Below are positions 1 to 9,798 of a stretch of 64,000 bases of DNA, piece after piece. This DNA is from Chelativorans salis (GTDB lineage Bacteria > Pseudomonadota > Alphaproteobacteria > Rhizobiales > Rhizobiaceae), in contig NZ_JAOCZP010000001.1 of the NCBI RefSeq assembly GCF_025336525.1, forward strand, positions 1,116,001 through 1,180,000, written 5' to 3'. The translations under genes and the position numbers were made by a program. How positions within the stretch are numbered: position 1 is the stretch's first letter; each line of letters begins with the position of its first letter. Below the pieces are notes generated by a model. That model had not been told where the DNA came from, made no database searches, and saw only the letters and a program-made list of their open reading frames with translations.

Positions 1-2324
1 ATCTCATGGAAATGAGTGGCGAAAAGGGCACGGCAGCGATTCTGCTCGTGCAGATACTCCACCGCCGCCCAGGCGATGGAGAGGCCGTCGAAGGTGGCCG
101 TGCCGCGGCCGATCTCGTCAAGGATGACGAGCGAGCGTTCGCCGGCCTGGTTGAGGATAGCGGCGGTCTCGACCATCTCGACCATGAAGGTGGAGCGGCC
201 TCGGGCGAGGTCGTCGGACGCGCCGACGCGGGAGAAGAGGCGGTCGACGACGCCGATGCGGGCAAGGCGGGCGGGCACGAAGGAGCCCATCTGGGCCATG
301 ACGGCGATCAGCGCGTTCTGGCGCAGGAAGGTGGACTTGCCGCCCATGTTGGGGCCGGTGAGCAGCCAGATGGCGCCCGCCTTTTCGCCATCCGACGGCG
401 ACAGATCGCAGTCGTTGGCGACGAAGGGCTCGCCAAGCTGGCGGCGGAGCGCCTGCTCCACAACCGGGTGGCGGCCGCCCTCGACGTGGAAATCGAGACT
501 GTCGTCGACGGCCGGGCGGCGATAGGCTTCGCTCTCGGCAAGGGTGGCGAGGGCGGCGGAAACGTCGAGCACGGCGAGCGCCTGGGCGCCGGCGCGGATG
601 GCTTCGGAGGCGGCGACGACCTCCGATACCAGACGGTCGAAGACGGAAAGCTCGATCGTCAGCGCACGGTCGGCGGCGTTGGCGATCTTGGTCTCCATCT
701 CGGCAAGCTCGGTGGTGGTGAAGCGCATGGCGTTGGCCATGGTCTGGCGGTGGATGAAGCGGGCCTTGGCTTCGTCGGTGCCGGTCATCACCTGGCTGTT
801 GTTGGCCGTCACCTCGATGTAGTAGCCGAGCACGTTGTTGTGGCGGATCTTGAGGGAGCGGATGCCCGTCTCCTCGACCAGATCGCGCTCCATGCCGGCG
901 ATGACACGTCGCGACTGGTCGCGCAGTGCGCGCATCTCGTCGAGTTCCGCGTCATAATCGGCACGCACAAAGCCGCCGTCGCGCTTCATGAGCGGCAACT
1001 CGTCGGCGAGCGCCTTTTCCAGGTGGGCGGCGAGATCGGCGGGGAGCGCGGTCAGCTGCGAAAGAGCGCTGATCAGCTCGGCCGGCAGCTCCTTGTCGCG
1101 CAGGAGGGCGGCGATCGCGGCGGCGGCTTCCAGCCCGTTGGCGAGCCCACCGAGGTCGCGCGGACCGCCGCGGTTGAGGGCGAGGCGGGAGAGGGCGCGG
1201 CTGATATCGGGCACGCCCTTCAGAAGCTCGCGCAGGCCGTCACGCAGGGGCGCTTCCTCAAGGAAGAAGGAGACGGAATCGAGGCGCTCGCCGATGGCCT
1301 TGGGGTCGGTGAGCGGGGACGTCAGGCGTTCGGCCAGAAGACGGCCGCCGGCGCCGGTTGCCGTGCGGTCGATGGCCTTGAGCAAGCTGCCGTCGCGCTG
1401 GCCGGAAAGGGTGCGCGTGAGCTCCAGGTTGGCGCGGGTGGAGGGATCGATGAAGAGGCTGGCGCCCTCCTCGTCGCGCTCGGGGCGGCCGAGCGGCGGG
1501 CGTTCCGCCTTCTGCGTCTTCTCCACATAGGCGACGACGCCGAAGATGGCGGAAAGCTCCGCACGCGAGAAGCGGCCGAAGCCATCAAGGGTGGCGACGC
1601 CGTAGAAGCGGGAAAGGCGGGCGGACGCGCTGGAGGAATCGAAGAAGCTCGGCGGCTGCGGATTGGCGACGCGGCCAAGCACATCGAAGACAGGGCGCAG
1701 GGCTTCATCGTGGTAGACGGGTTCGGCGACGATCAGCTCGCGCGGGTCGACGCGCAGGATGTCGGCGAGAAGCCGCTCGGGCGTGGTGGCGGCGACGCGG
1801 AAGGTGCCGGTGGAGATGTCGATCCAGGCGAGCGCAAGCTGCTCCTCGGTGCCCTTCACGCGGCCGAGCGCCATCAGGTAGTTGGCCTCGGAAGGGTCGA
1901 GGAGCTTTTCCTCGGTAATGGTGCCGGGGGTGACGAGGCGGATGACATCGCGACGCACCACGGACTTGTAGCCGCGCTTCTTTGCTTCCGCCGGGTCCTC
2001 CATCTGCTCGCAGACGGCGACGCGGTGGCCGAGCCCGATGAGCTTCTGCAGGTAATCATCGGCCGCATGCACGGGAACGCCGCACATGGGGATGTCCTCG
2101 CCTTGGTGCTTGCCACGCTTGGTAAGCGTGATGCCGAGGGCGCGGCTTGCCACCTCCGCATCCTCGAAGAACAGCTCGTAGAAATCGCCCATGCGGTAGA
2201 AGAGCAGCGAATCGGCGTTGGCCGCCTTGATCTCGATATATTGCTGCATCATCGGCGTCGCGCCGGCGGCGGGCGCGCGCACGGCGGTGGCCTCACGCTG
2301 ATGGATCGGCGTTTCGTCGTTCAA
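1..2324 (-). CDS. mutS: DNA mismatch repair protein MutS (3' end beyond window)
   Basis: MutS recognises base mismatches and starts methyl-independent or methyl-directed repair in the cytoplasm. The leftward frame is open from the window edge to here and reads as MutS throughout: the N-terminal mismatch-binding domain with the [11 protein letters not shown] signature, then connector, lever and clamp regions, then the ATPase with Walker [10 protein letters not shown] and the Walker B stretch [11 protein letters not shown]. It ends at the window edge inside the ATFHFHE-like region (ATHFHEM), so roughly the last 130 residues are missing. The start is uncertain. I chose TTG at 2324, preceded by an AAGGGG-type ribosome site and giving the extra 20-odd N-terminal residues usual in rhizobial MutS. 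The first ATG in frame is at 2252. It is divergent from maeB. Confidence 0.95.
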   Translation of the reverse strand, partial: MNDETPIHQREATAVRAPAAGATPMMQQYIEIKAANADSLLFYRMGDFYELFFEDAEVASRALGITLTKRGKHQGEDIPMCGVPVHAADDYLQKLIGLGHRVAVCEQMEDPAEAKKRGYKSVVRRDVIRLVTPGTITEEKLLDPSEANYLMALGRVKGTEEQLALAWIDISTGTFRVAATTPERLLADILRVDPRELIVAEPVYHDEALRPVFDVLGRVANPQPPSFFDSSSASARLSRFYGVATLDGFGRFSRAELSAIFGVVAYVEKTQKAERPPLGRPERDEEGASLFIDPSTRANLELTRTLSGQRDGSLLKAIDRTATGAGGRLLAERLTSPLTDPKAIGERLDSVSFFLEEAPLRDGLRELLKGVPDISRALSRLALNRGGPRDLGGLANGLEAAAAIAALLRDKELPAELISALSQLTALPADLAAHLEKALADELPLMKRDGGFVRADYDAELDEMRALRDQSRRVIAGMERDLVEETGIRSLKIRHNNVLGYYIEVTANNSQVMTGTDEAKARFIHRQTMANAMRFTTTELAEMETKIANAADRALTIELSVFDRLVSEVVAASEAIRAGAQALAVLDVSAALATLAESEAYRRPAVDDSLDFHVEGGRHPVVEQALRRQLGEPFVANDCDLSPSDGEKAGAIWLLTGPNMGGKSTFLRQNALIAVMAQMGSFVPARLARIGVVDRLFSRVGASDDLARGRSTFMVEMVETAAILNQAGERSLVILDEIGRGTATFDGLSIAWAAVEYLHEQNRCRALFATHFHE

Positions 2325-2449
2325 GAAGCGCCCCTTCAAAAAACGCGGATTTAGCTCTGCTTGGCCATTTACCTACCGCAAATGTAGCCTTATGCACCCG
2401 TGTTCGGCAAAACTCCACAAGAAGCCGACATGGGAGGGAGCGGAGGAGC
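2325..2449. promoter_or_regulatory. divergent promoter region mutS / maeB
   Basis: This 125-bp gap separates two divergent genes and must hold both promoters. No convincing -35/-10 pair or operator was recognised by eye. A GGAGG ribosome site for maeB lies at its right end. Confidence 0.4.
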
Positions 2450-4735
2450 ATGGCGGGAATGGACAAGACGGAGAGACAGGGCCCCTCGGTGAGCCCGCAG
2501 GAGGCGCTGGATTTCCACGCCTCGGGCCGACCGGGCAAACTGGAGATCAACCCGACCAAGCCGATGGCCACGCAGCGGGACCTCTCGCTTGCCTATTCGC
2601 CGGGCGTTGCCGTGCCCGTGAAGGCGATCGCAGAGGACCCGAGCCGGGCTTTCGACTATACGACGCGCGGCAACCTGGTGGCGGTGATTTCCAACGGGAC
2701 GGCGATCCTCGGGCTCGGCAATCTCGGGGCGCTGGCGTCGAAGCCGGTGATGGAGGGCAAGGCGGTGCTGTTCAAGCGCTTCGCCGATGTCGATTCCATC
2801 GATCTGGAGGTGGAGACGGAGGATGCGGAGGAGTTCGTCAACTGCGTGAAGCTGCTCGGCCCCTCTTTTGGTGGCATCAACCTGGAAGACATCAAGGCGC
2901 CGGAGTGCTTCATCATCGAAAGCCGCCTGCGCGAACTGATGGACATCCCCGTCTTCCATGACGACCAGCATGGCACGGCCATCATCGCTATGGCCGGGCT
3001 CATCAACGCGCTCGACCTGACGGGGCGCGACCTTAAGACGACGAAGCTCGTCTGCAACGGGGCGGGTTCGGCCGGCATCGCCTGCATCGAACTGGCCAAG
3101 GCGATGGGTTTTGCGCCGGAGAACGTGCTTTTGTGCGACACGAAAGGCGTCGTCTACAAGGGCCGCCAAGAGGGCATGAACCAGTGGAAGTCGGCCCACG
3201 CGGTGGAGACCGACAAGCGCACGCTGGCAGAGGCGCTTGATGGCGCGGATGTGGTTTTCGGCCTTTCGGTCAAGGGCGCGCTGACGCCGGCCATGGTGCA
3301 GTCCATGGCGAAGAACCCGATCATCTTTGCGATGGCCAACCCGGACCCGGAGATCACACCGGAAGAGGTGGCGGAGATCCGCACCGATGCCATCATGGCG
3401 ACCGGGCGCTCGGACTACCCGAACCAGGTCAACAACGTGCTGGGCTTTCCCTATATCTTCCGCGGCGCGCTGGACGTCAGGGCGACAACCATCAACGAGG
3501 AGATGAAGGTGGCGGCGGCGGAAGCCCTGGCGGCACTGGCGCGTCAGGACGTGCCGGACGACGTGGCGGCGGCCTATCAAGGCAACCGGCCGAAATATGG
3601 GCCGAACTACATCATCCCCGTGCCCTTCGATCCGCGGCTGATCTCGGCCGTGCCGGTGGCTGTCGCCAAGGCGGCGATGGATACGGGCGTAGCGCGGCGG
3701 CCGATCCTCGACATGGAGAAATACGCCAACGAGCTTTCCGCCCGGCGCGACCCCATCGCCTCGACGCTTCAGCGCATCCACGACCGCGTGCGCCGCCAGC
3801 CAAAGCGCGTGGTCTTCGCCGAGGGCGAGGAGGAGCAGGTGATGCGGGCGGCCGTCTCCTACGTGAACCAGAAGCTCGGGACGGCCATCCTTCTCGGCCG
3901 CGAGGAGCAGATGCAGGAGACGGCGCGCAACGCCGGCGTCGACCTTTCGAGGCCCGGCATTGAGCTCATCAACGCCCGGCTGTCGCGGCGCAACGGCATC
4001 TACGCCCACCATCTCTACGAGCGGATGCAGCGCAAGGGGTATCTCTTCCGTGACTGCCAGCGGCTCATCAACAACGACCGCAACCATTTCGCCGCCTGCA
4101 TGCTGGCGCTAGGGGATGCCGATGCGGTTGTGACGGGCGTGACGCGCAACTATTCCACCGCGCTCGACGACATCCGCCGCATCATCGATGCGAGGCCCGG
4201 CCACCGGGTCATCGGCGTGTCGATTGCACTGTGCCGCGGGCGCACGGTGCTGGTGGCCGATACGGCGGTCCACGACATGCCGACCTCGGAGGAACTGGCG
4301 GACATCGCCGAGGAGGCAGCTGGCATGGCGCGGCGCATGGGATACGAGCCGCGCGTGGCCATGCTCGCCTATTCCACCTTCGGCCACCCGCCGGGCGAGC
4401 GCTCGGCCAAGGTGCAGGAGGCGGTGCGCATCCTCGACAAGCGGCGCGTCGACTTCGAGTATGACGGCGAGATGGCGGCGGACGTGGCGCTCAATCCGCA
4501 ACTGATGCAGCAGTATCCCTTCTGCCGCCTGTCGGGACCGGCGAACGTCCTGGTGATGCCGGCGTTCCACTCGGCCTCGATCTCCACCAAGATGCTGCAG
4601 GAGCTGGGCGGCTCGACGGTGATTGGGCCACTTCTGGTGGGCCTCAACAAGCCGGTGCAGATCGTGTCGCTGAACGCCAAGGATTCCGACATCGTCAACA
4701 TGGCGGCGATCGCGGCCTACAGCGCCGGGCAGTAG
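2450..4735 (+). CDS. maeB: NADP-dependent malic enzyme, hybrid MaeB type
   Basis: Oxidative decarboxylation of malate to pyruvate, feeding NADPH and acetyl-CoA/gluconeogenesis during growth on C4 acids. 761 residues, the normal length of the two-domain rhizobial enzymes. Residues about 20-430 are the malic enzyme: the signature HDDQHGT is at 170-176 and the dinucleotide site GAGSAG at 204-209. Residues about 440-761 are a phosphotransacetylase-like domain, regulatory and not known to be catalytic in this family. The start has a GGAGGAG ribosome site immediately upstream; a second in-frame ATG lies three codons on. Whether it is the NAD (Dme) or NADP (Tme) preferring form cannot be read from sequence alone. 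Its 3' end converges on yjbR with a 3-bp gap. Confidence 0.95.
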   Translation: MAGMDKTERQGPSVSPQEALDFHASGRPGKLEINPTKPMATQRDLSLAYSPGVAVPVKAIAEDPSRAFDYTTRGNLVAVISNGTAILGLGNLGALASKPVMEGKAVLFKRFADVDSIDLEVETEDAEEFVNCVKLLGPSFGGINLEDIKAPECFIIESRLRELMDIPVFHDDQHGTAIIAMAGLINALDLTGRDLKTTKLVCNGAGSAGIACIELAKAMGFAPENVLLCDTKGVVYKGRQEGMNQWKSAHAVETDKRTLAEALDGADVVFGLSVKGALTPAMVQSMAKNPIIFAMANPDPEITPEEVAEIRTDAIMATGRSDYPNQVNNVLGFPYIFRGALDVRATTINEEMKVAAAEALAALARQDVPDDVAAAYQGNRPKYGPNYIIPVPFDPRLISAVPVAVAKAAMDTGVARRPILDMEKYANELSARRDPIASTLQRIHDRVRRQPKRVVFAEGEEEQVMRAAVSYVNQKLGTAILLGREEQMQETARNAGVDLSRPGIELINARLSRRNGIYAHHLYERMQRKGYLFRDCQRLINNDRNHFAACMLALGDADAVVTGVTRNYSTALDDIRRIIDARPGHRVIGVSIALCRGRTVLVADTAVHDMPTSEELADIAEEAAGMARRMGYEPRVAMLAYSTFGHPPGERSAKVQEAVRILDKRRVDFEYDGEMAADVALNPQLMQQYPFCRLSGPANVLVMPAFHSASISTKMLQELGGSTVIGPLLVGLNKPVQIVSLNAKDSDIVNMAAIAAYSAGQ

Positions 4736-4738
4736 GGA

Positions 4739-5113
4739 TCAGCTGCCGGAAGTGCTTTCCCGTTCGCGATCCAGGGCGGCGACGAGGCGCTTCGGCGCCT
4801 GCATGCGCCAGGCGCGCTCCAGCCGGTGGCGAAGCTCGTCGGGCGCTATGTGGTGGATGCGTATGAGGATGGCTGGCCAGCCCCTATAGTGGTCGGTCTC
4901 GTAGAAGATTTCGGGCGCTGCGGAAAGGAGCATCTCCTTTTCCTCCAGCGGACACATGAGGACGACCGTCTCGGCATCCTTCACCCGGACGAGGGATTTC
5001 TTGCGCACCTTCAACGAAGGTGTGCCGAACCACGTGCTTTCTTCTACCTCGGGCAGGCCGGCGGCTGCAGCTCGCAGCCGCTCAAAGGCCTTGCCCCAGG
5101 CGCCCTCACTCAA
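4739..5113 (-). CDS. MmcQ/YjbR family protein
   Basis: 124-residue protein of the MmcQ/YjbR (CyaY-fold-like DNA-binding) family, recognised from the ESTWFGTPSLKVRKK and GWPAILIRIHHI regions. The biochemical role of the family is unknown. Its ATG overlaps the coxM stop codon (ATGA), so it is translationally coupled to the last subunit gene of the Cox-type hydroxylase and is probably the last gene of that unit. It converges on maeB with a 3-bp gap. Confidence 0.85.
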   Translation of the reverse strand: MSEGAWGKAFERLRAAAAGLPEVEESTWFGTPSLKVRKKSLVRVKDAETVVLMCPLEEKEMLLSAAPEIFYETDHYRGWPAILIRIHHIAPDELRHRLERAWRMQAPKRLVAALDRERESTSGS

Positions 5114-5910
5114 CCGTTCGCCGCCTGCACGGCGCGCTTGGCCATGACCGCGACGAGATTGGCGCGGTATTCGGCGGAGGCGTGGATGTCCGTCATCAGG
5201 CTATCAGCCGGGATGGTGATGCCGTCGAGGGCGGAGGCATCGAAGGAGGAGGCCAGCGCCTGCTCGATCGGGTCGGCGCGGAAGACGCCGTTCTCGCCGG
5301 CACCCGTGACGGCGGCGCGCACGCCGTCCGCACGCTTGGCCACGAAGACGCCGGTCAGCGCATAGCGCGACGCGGGGTTGGGGAACTTGGCGTAGCCCGC
5401 CTTCTCCGGAAGCGTGAAGGAGACGGCGGTGATGATCTCGTCATCCTCGAGCGCGGTCTCGAACAGATCGACGAAGAAATCGTCGGCGGAAATCTCACGC
5501 TTGTTGGTGTGCACGGTGGCATTGAGTGCCAGAAGGGCGGCCGGATAGTCCGCCGCGGGATCGTTGTTGGCGATGGAGCCGCCGATGGTTCCCATGTGGC
5601 GCACATGCGGGTCACCGATATGGGTGGCAAGGTGCGAGATCGCCGGGCAGGCCTTGGCGAGTGCTTTGTCCTCGGCCACCTCCGCATGGGTGGCGGCGGC
5701 ACCGATCTTCACCTTGTCGCCGGAGATTTCGATGCCCTTGAGATCGGCGATGTGACGCAGGTCAACAAGATCGGACGGGGCGGCGAGGCGCTGCTTCATG
5801 GTGGGGATGAGCGTCTGCCCGCCGGCGACATATTTGCCGTCGTCGGCATCGTTCAACAGCTTCACCGCCTCGGAAAGGGAGGAGGCGCGGTGGTAGGTGG
5901 TCTGGTGCAT
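5110..5910 (-). CDS. coxM: FAD subunit of a CO-dehydrogenase-type molybdenum hydroxylase (CoxM-like)
   Basis: 266-residue medium subunit that carries FAD and passes electrons from the [2Fe-2S] subunit to an acceptor. The two FAD-binding motifs are visible: AGGQTLIP near residue 30 and TIGGSIANNDPAAD near residue 107. The C-terminal CO_deh_flav_C-like domain follows. ATG 5910 has a GAGGAG ribosome site. The order coxS-coxL-coxM (transcribed leftward) with yjbR overlapping matches one operon. A 155-bp gap with inverted heptad repeats separates it from coxL. The form II large subunit means the true substrate may not be CO. Confidence 0.92.
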   Translation of the reverse strand: MHQTTYHRASSLSEAVKLLNDADDGKYVAGGQTLIPTMKQRLAAPSDLVDLRHIADLKGIEISGDKVKIGAAATHAEVAEDKALAKACPAISHLATHIGDPHVRHMGTIGGSIANNDPAADYPAALLALNATVHTNKREISADDFFVDLFETALEDDEIITAVSFTLPEKAGYAKFPNPASRYALTGVFVAKRADGVRAAVTGAGENGVFRADPIEQALASSFDASALDGITIPADSLMTDIHASAEYRANLVAVMAKRAVQAANG

Positions 5911-5925
5911 TGGGTTCTCCTCTTC

Positions 5926-6065
5926 GGGGTGAGTGAGTAGTGAGTAGTGAGGTAGTGAATAGCGGGGGCATAAGCCGAACGTCAGGTGCTTGACGGAGCG
6001 AAGGCTATTCCAGCTTTCGCGGCGATAGGCGCCGGCCCACTACTCACTATTCACTACTCACTATT
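5926..6065. repeat. inverted TAGTGAR heptad repeats in the coxL-coxM gap
   Basis: The left part (about 5930-5953) has runs of TAGTGAG/TAGTGAA heptads. The right part (about 6038-6067) has the reverse complement, CACTACTCACTATTCACT and so on. Together they could pair as a long stem around a loop of about 85 nt. The same design occurs in the coxS-coxL gap. The repeat reaches the coxL stop codon. Confidence 0.75.
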
Positions 6066-8414
6066 TCACTGACTTGCCTTCATCGCCGCCCACACCTTCT
6101 GCGGTGTTGCGGGCATGCTCAGATCGTTGTTGCCGATCGCGTCCGTGATCGCGTTGATGATCGCCGGCGGCGAGCCGATGGCGCCGGCCTCGCCGCACCC
6201 CTTGACGCCGAGCGGGTTGCCGGGGCACGGGGTGTTGGTGGTCGACACCTGGAAGGACGGCAGGTCGCCAGCGCGCGGCATGGTGTAGTCCATGTAGGAT
6301 GCGGTGACGAGCTGGCCCGAGGTCGGATCGTAATGGCAGCCTTCCAGAAGCGCCTGGCCGATACCCTGCGCCAGCCCGCCATGCACCTGCCCTTCGACGA
6401 TCAGCGGGTTGATGATGTTGCCGAAATCATCGGCGGCCACGAATTGCACGATCTCGGTGTGCCCGGTCTCCGGGTCCACCTCGACTTCGGCGATGTAGCA
6501 GCCGGCGGGGAAGGTGAAGTTGGTCGGGTCGTAGAAGGCACCTTCCTTCAGGCCAGGCTCCATGCCCTCCGGCAGATTGTGTGCCGTGTAGGCGGCGAGC
6601 GCTACCTGGAACCAAGGCAGGGTGCGGTCGGTGCCGGCGACCTTTGCCTCGCCGTTTTCGATGACGATGTCGCTCTCATCAGCCTCCAGAAGGTGGGCGG
6701 CAATCTTCTTCGCCTTGGCCTCGACCTTGTCGAGCGCCTTGACGATGGCGCTGGCGCCGACTGCGCCCGAACGCGAGCCGTAGGTGCCCATGCCCATCTG
6801 CACCTTGTCCGTGTCGCCATGGACGATGGAGACCTGCTCGAGCGGCACGCCGAAGCGGGAGGCCACCACCTGGGCGAAGGTGGTCTCGTGGCCCTGGCCG
6901 TGGCTGTGCGAGCCTGTCAGCACCTCGATGGTGCCGGCGGCGTTTACCCGCACTTCGGCCGACTCCCAGAGCCCCACGCCGGCGCCGAGGCTGCCGACCG
7001 CCTGGGACGGCGCGATGCCGCAGGCTTCGATGTAGCAGCTCATGCCGATGCCGCGCAGCTTGCCCCTTTTCTTCGCCTCGTCGCGGCGGGTGGGAAAGCC
7101 GGCATAGTTTGCCTCGCGCATGGCCGCATCCAGCGAGGCCTCGTAGTCGCCCGCGTCGTAGTTCATGATGACGGGGGTCTGGTAGGGAAATTCGCGGATG
7201 AAGTTCTTGCGGCGCAGCTCGGCCGGCGACACGCCCAGCTCGCGCGCCGCCGTCTCCACGACGCGCTCAAGCACATAGGTCGCCTCCGGCCGGCCGGCGC
7301 CGCGATAGGCGTCGACGGGGGTGGTGTTGGTGTAGACGGCGCGCACATTGCAGTGGATCTTCGGGATGACGTACTGGCCCGAAAGCAGCGTCGCATAGAG
7401 GTAGGTCGGCACGGCCGATGAGAACAGCGACATGTAGCCGCCGAAATTGGCGATGGTGTCGACCTTCAGCCCGACGATGCGGTTGTCCCGGTCGAAACCG
7501 AGCGAGACCTCCGTGACATGGTCGCGGCCGTGGGCGTCGGTGAGGAAGCTCTCGGTGCGGTCGGCGACCCACTTTACCGGCACGCCCGTCCGCTTTGACG
7601 CCCAGAGGCAGATAATCTCTTCCGGGTAGACATAGATCTTCGAGCCGAAGCCGCCGCCGACATCGGGTGCGATGACACGCAGCTTGTTTTCCGGCGCCAC
7701 GTTGTAGAACGCGCTCATGACGAGGCGGGCCACATGCGGGTTCTGGCTGGTGGTCCACAGGGTGAAGTGATCCTCGGCCTTGTCGTAGTGGCCGAGGGCG
7801 GCGCGCGGCTCCATGGCATTGGGCACGAGACGATTGTTGACGAGCTTCATGCGCGTCACATGAGCCGCGCCATCGAGCGCCTGGTCGACGGCAGAGGCCT
7901 CGCCGATCTCCCAGTCGTAGATGAGGTTGTTCTCAGCCTCGGGGTGGAGCTGCGGCGCACCCTTCTCCAATGCCTTGACCGCGTCAGTGACGGCTGGCAT
8001 CTCCTCGTAGGCAATCTCGACCGCCTCGGCGGCATCGCGCGCCTGGCCCCTGGTTTCAGCCACCACGACGGCAACCGCCTCGCCCACGTAGCGCACGCGA
8101 TCGGTCGCCAGCGCCGACCAGGCGCCCATCTTCATCGGCGTGCCGTCCTTAGAATTGATCATCCAACCGCAGATCAGGTTGCCGATGCCGTCATCCTTCA
8201 GCTGGGCGCCCGTCAAGACGCCGATGACGCCGGGCATGGCCATGGCTGCCTCGGTGTCGATCTTCTTGATCGCCGCGTGCGCATACGGGCTGCGCACGAA
8301 GATGGCGTGTTTCATGCCGGGCACCACCATGTCGTCCACATAGCGGCCGAGGCCGGTGATAAACCGCTTGTCTTCCTTGCGTACGACCCGCGCTCCGATG
8401 CCTTCGATACCCAT
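6066..8414 (-). CDS. coxL: large (molybdopterin) subunit of a form II CoxL-type hydroxylase
   Basis: 782-residue molybdenum-binding catalytic subunit of the xanthine dehydrogenase/CO dehydrogenase family. The active-site loop reads AYRGAGR at residues 369-375. This is the form II signature; the proven CO-oxidising form I has AYXCSFR. The catalytic Glu is at 742 within [12 protein letters not shown], and the Mo-cofactor loop DVGGGFGSK is at 251-259. Start ATG 8414 follows a GGAGGAGG ribosome site. With coxS and coxM it makes a complete three-subunit enzyme. No maturation genes (coxDEF, coxG, xdhC-like) are next to it here. Form II enzymes are often annotated as CO dehydrogenase, but a different aldehyde or heterocycle substrate is quite possible. 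Confidence 0.93.
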   Translation of the reverse strand: MGIEGIGARVVRKEDKRFITGLGRYVDDMVVPGMKHAIFVRSPYAHAAIKKIDTEAAMAMPGVIGVLTGAQLKDDGIGNLICGWMINSKDGTPMKMGAWSALATDRVRYVGEAVAVVVAETRGQARDAAEAVEIAYEEMPAVTDAVKALEKGAPQLHPEAENNLIYDWEIGEASAVDQALDGAAHVTRMKLVNNRLVPNAMEPRAALGHYDKAEDHFTLWTTSQNPHVARLVMSAFYNVAPENKLRVIAPDVGGGFGSKIYVYPEEIICLWASKRTGVPVKWVADRTESFLTDAHGRDHVTEVSLGFDRDNRIVGLKVDTIANFGGYMSLFSSAVPTYLYATLLSGQYVIPKIHCNVRAVYTNTTPVDAYRGAGRPEATYVLERVVETAARELGVSPAELRRKNFIREFPYQTPVIMNYDAGDYEASLDAAMREANYAGFPTRRDEAKKRGKLRGIGMSCYIEACGIAPSQAVGSLGAGVGLWESAEVRVNAAGTIEVLTGSHSHGQGHETTFAQVVASRFGVPLEQVSIVHGDTDKVQMGMGTYGSRSGAVGASAIVKALDKVEAKAKKIAAHLLEADESDIVIENGEAKVAGTDRTLPWFQVALAAYTAHNLPEGMEPGLKEGAFYDPTNFTFPAGCYIAEVEVDPETGHTEIVQFVAADDFGNIINPLIVEGQVHGGLAQGIGQALLEGCHYDPTSGQLVTASYMDYTMPRAGDLPSFQVSTTNTPCPGNPLGVKGCGEAGAIGSPPAIINAITDAIGNNDLSMPATPQKVWAAMKASQ

Positions 8415-8427
8415 CGCTTCCTCCTCC

Positions 8428-8578
8428 GTCGGAATGAGTGAGTAGGGAAGTAGTGAATGGTGAGTAGTGAACGGTCCGGAGGGAAAGCCTACGCTCTCAC
8501 GAATTTTCGATATGCCGATGTGTGCCGCTGTCCCTACTCACTACTCTCTATTTCACTACTTTCTATTCGCTCCGCACA
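8428..8578. repeat. inverted heptad repeats in the coxS-coxL gap
   Basis: Degenerate copies of the AGTGAGT/TAGTGAA heptad run over about 8432-8471. Their reverse complement (CTACTCACTACTCTCTATTTCACTACT and so on, split here) runs over about 8535-8570. The arrangement repeats the one between coxL and coxM. The two arms flank about 60 nt. Confidence 0.7.
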
Positions 8579-8584
8579 CTCTCC

Positions 8585-9070
<486 letters not shown>

Positions 9071-9280
9071 GGGTCCCTCCTCAGGTCGGTCGTTGCCGTG
9101 ATGCATCTGCCCACCCGGGATGGTGGGTCATGCCGACAGCTTAACGCAGGTTGCGGGAGAGTCCATGGCCATTCGGAGGGCCAGGGAGCCATCTTGCAAA
9201 GCGGCGCAAGATCACTTGATCTTCGCCGGCGATGCGAGTATCAGGCGTCACGCATGGGATGCCGGCGCCAGCCGGCCTTA
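9071..9280. promoter_or_regulatory. upstream region of coxS with a hairpin/operator-like inverted repeat
   Basis: The gap holds the presumed coxS promoter. A perfect 7-bp inverted repeat ATCTTGC/GCAAGAT sits at 9191-9197 and 9206-9212 with an 8-nt spacer, about 120 bp upstream of the coxS start. It could be an operator. No sigma-70 boxes were identified with confidence. Confidence 0.3.
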
Positions 9281-9356
9281 GCCGCTTTAGCTCAGTTGGT
9301 AGAGCATCGCATTCGTAATGCGGAGGTCGTCAGTTCGAGTCTGACAAGCGGCACCA
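9281..9356 (+). tRNA. tRNA-Thr (CGT anticodon)
   Basis: The cloverleaf folds by eye. Acceptor stem GCCGCTT pairs with AAGCGGC, the D arm is GCTC/GAGC, the anticodon stem TCGCA/TGCGG carries loop TTCGTAA (anticodon CGT, threonine), and the T arm GTCAG/CTGAC has loop TTCGAGT. Discriminator A is at 9353 and the CCA end is encoded at 9354-9356. Confidence 0.97.
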
Positions 9357-9798
9357 TCCTGCGCCTTCGGCCTCGGGCGGCGAGCTACGCCAACGCCCGA
9401 CAGCCCTCTCCTCCCCCTCGAATCTGTCGTCTCCGCCGCATGGACCTTGCGGCTTTCCAGGCGCAACTTTACTCGGCGTCATCATCGGGAACGGCAATTT
9501 TATTGCCCGCGCCGGCTCAGCGTGGTGCGCTTGTTGCTGCTTTCCGTTTACACAGGAATCTGTTTGACGTGCGCGTCATTTCGATGCCTAATCGGGCCTC
9601 CAACCAGGGTCGTTACGCGCGTTGCCTTCGGCAATATCCAGCCATGCTGTGTCGAACCGAAAGGGGGGAAGGAAGAACGTTCGATCTGTATTTTCGACTG
9701 ACGGGCGTCACGCAAATTTCTCTTCCAGATGGGCTGCGCTCGCGACCGAGCCAAATCAATAAACAATCGCAAAATGCGAAAAGATGGGAGTATTGAGT
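9357..9798. other. intergenic region before oppA, no gene seen
   Basis: About 440 bp between the tRNA and oppA, more AT-rich than its surroundings in the second half. Short open frames here lack ribosome sites and family resemblance. TTGACG at 9564-9569 followed after 17 nt by CCTAAT (9587-9592) is a possible sigma-70 promoter for oppA, about 200 bp upstream of its start; this is weak. Confidence 0.4.

Noticed and set aside
6-2354. A 782-codon open frame on the plus strand
   Set aside because: It is antisense to mutS in high-GC sequence; its translation is low-complexity Gly/Ala/Arg/Asp and has no family resemblance, whereas the minus strand reads as MutS throughout.
2390-4087. Long minus-strand frame opposite maeB
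   Set aside because: Shadow of the malic enzyme gene; composition is Arg/His/Val-rich with no recognisable domain.
9400-9780. Short frames between the tRNA and oppA
   Set aside because: No ribosome sites, no family resemblance, mutually overlapping on both strands.
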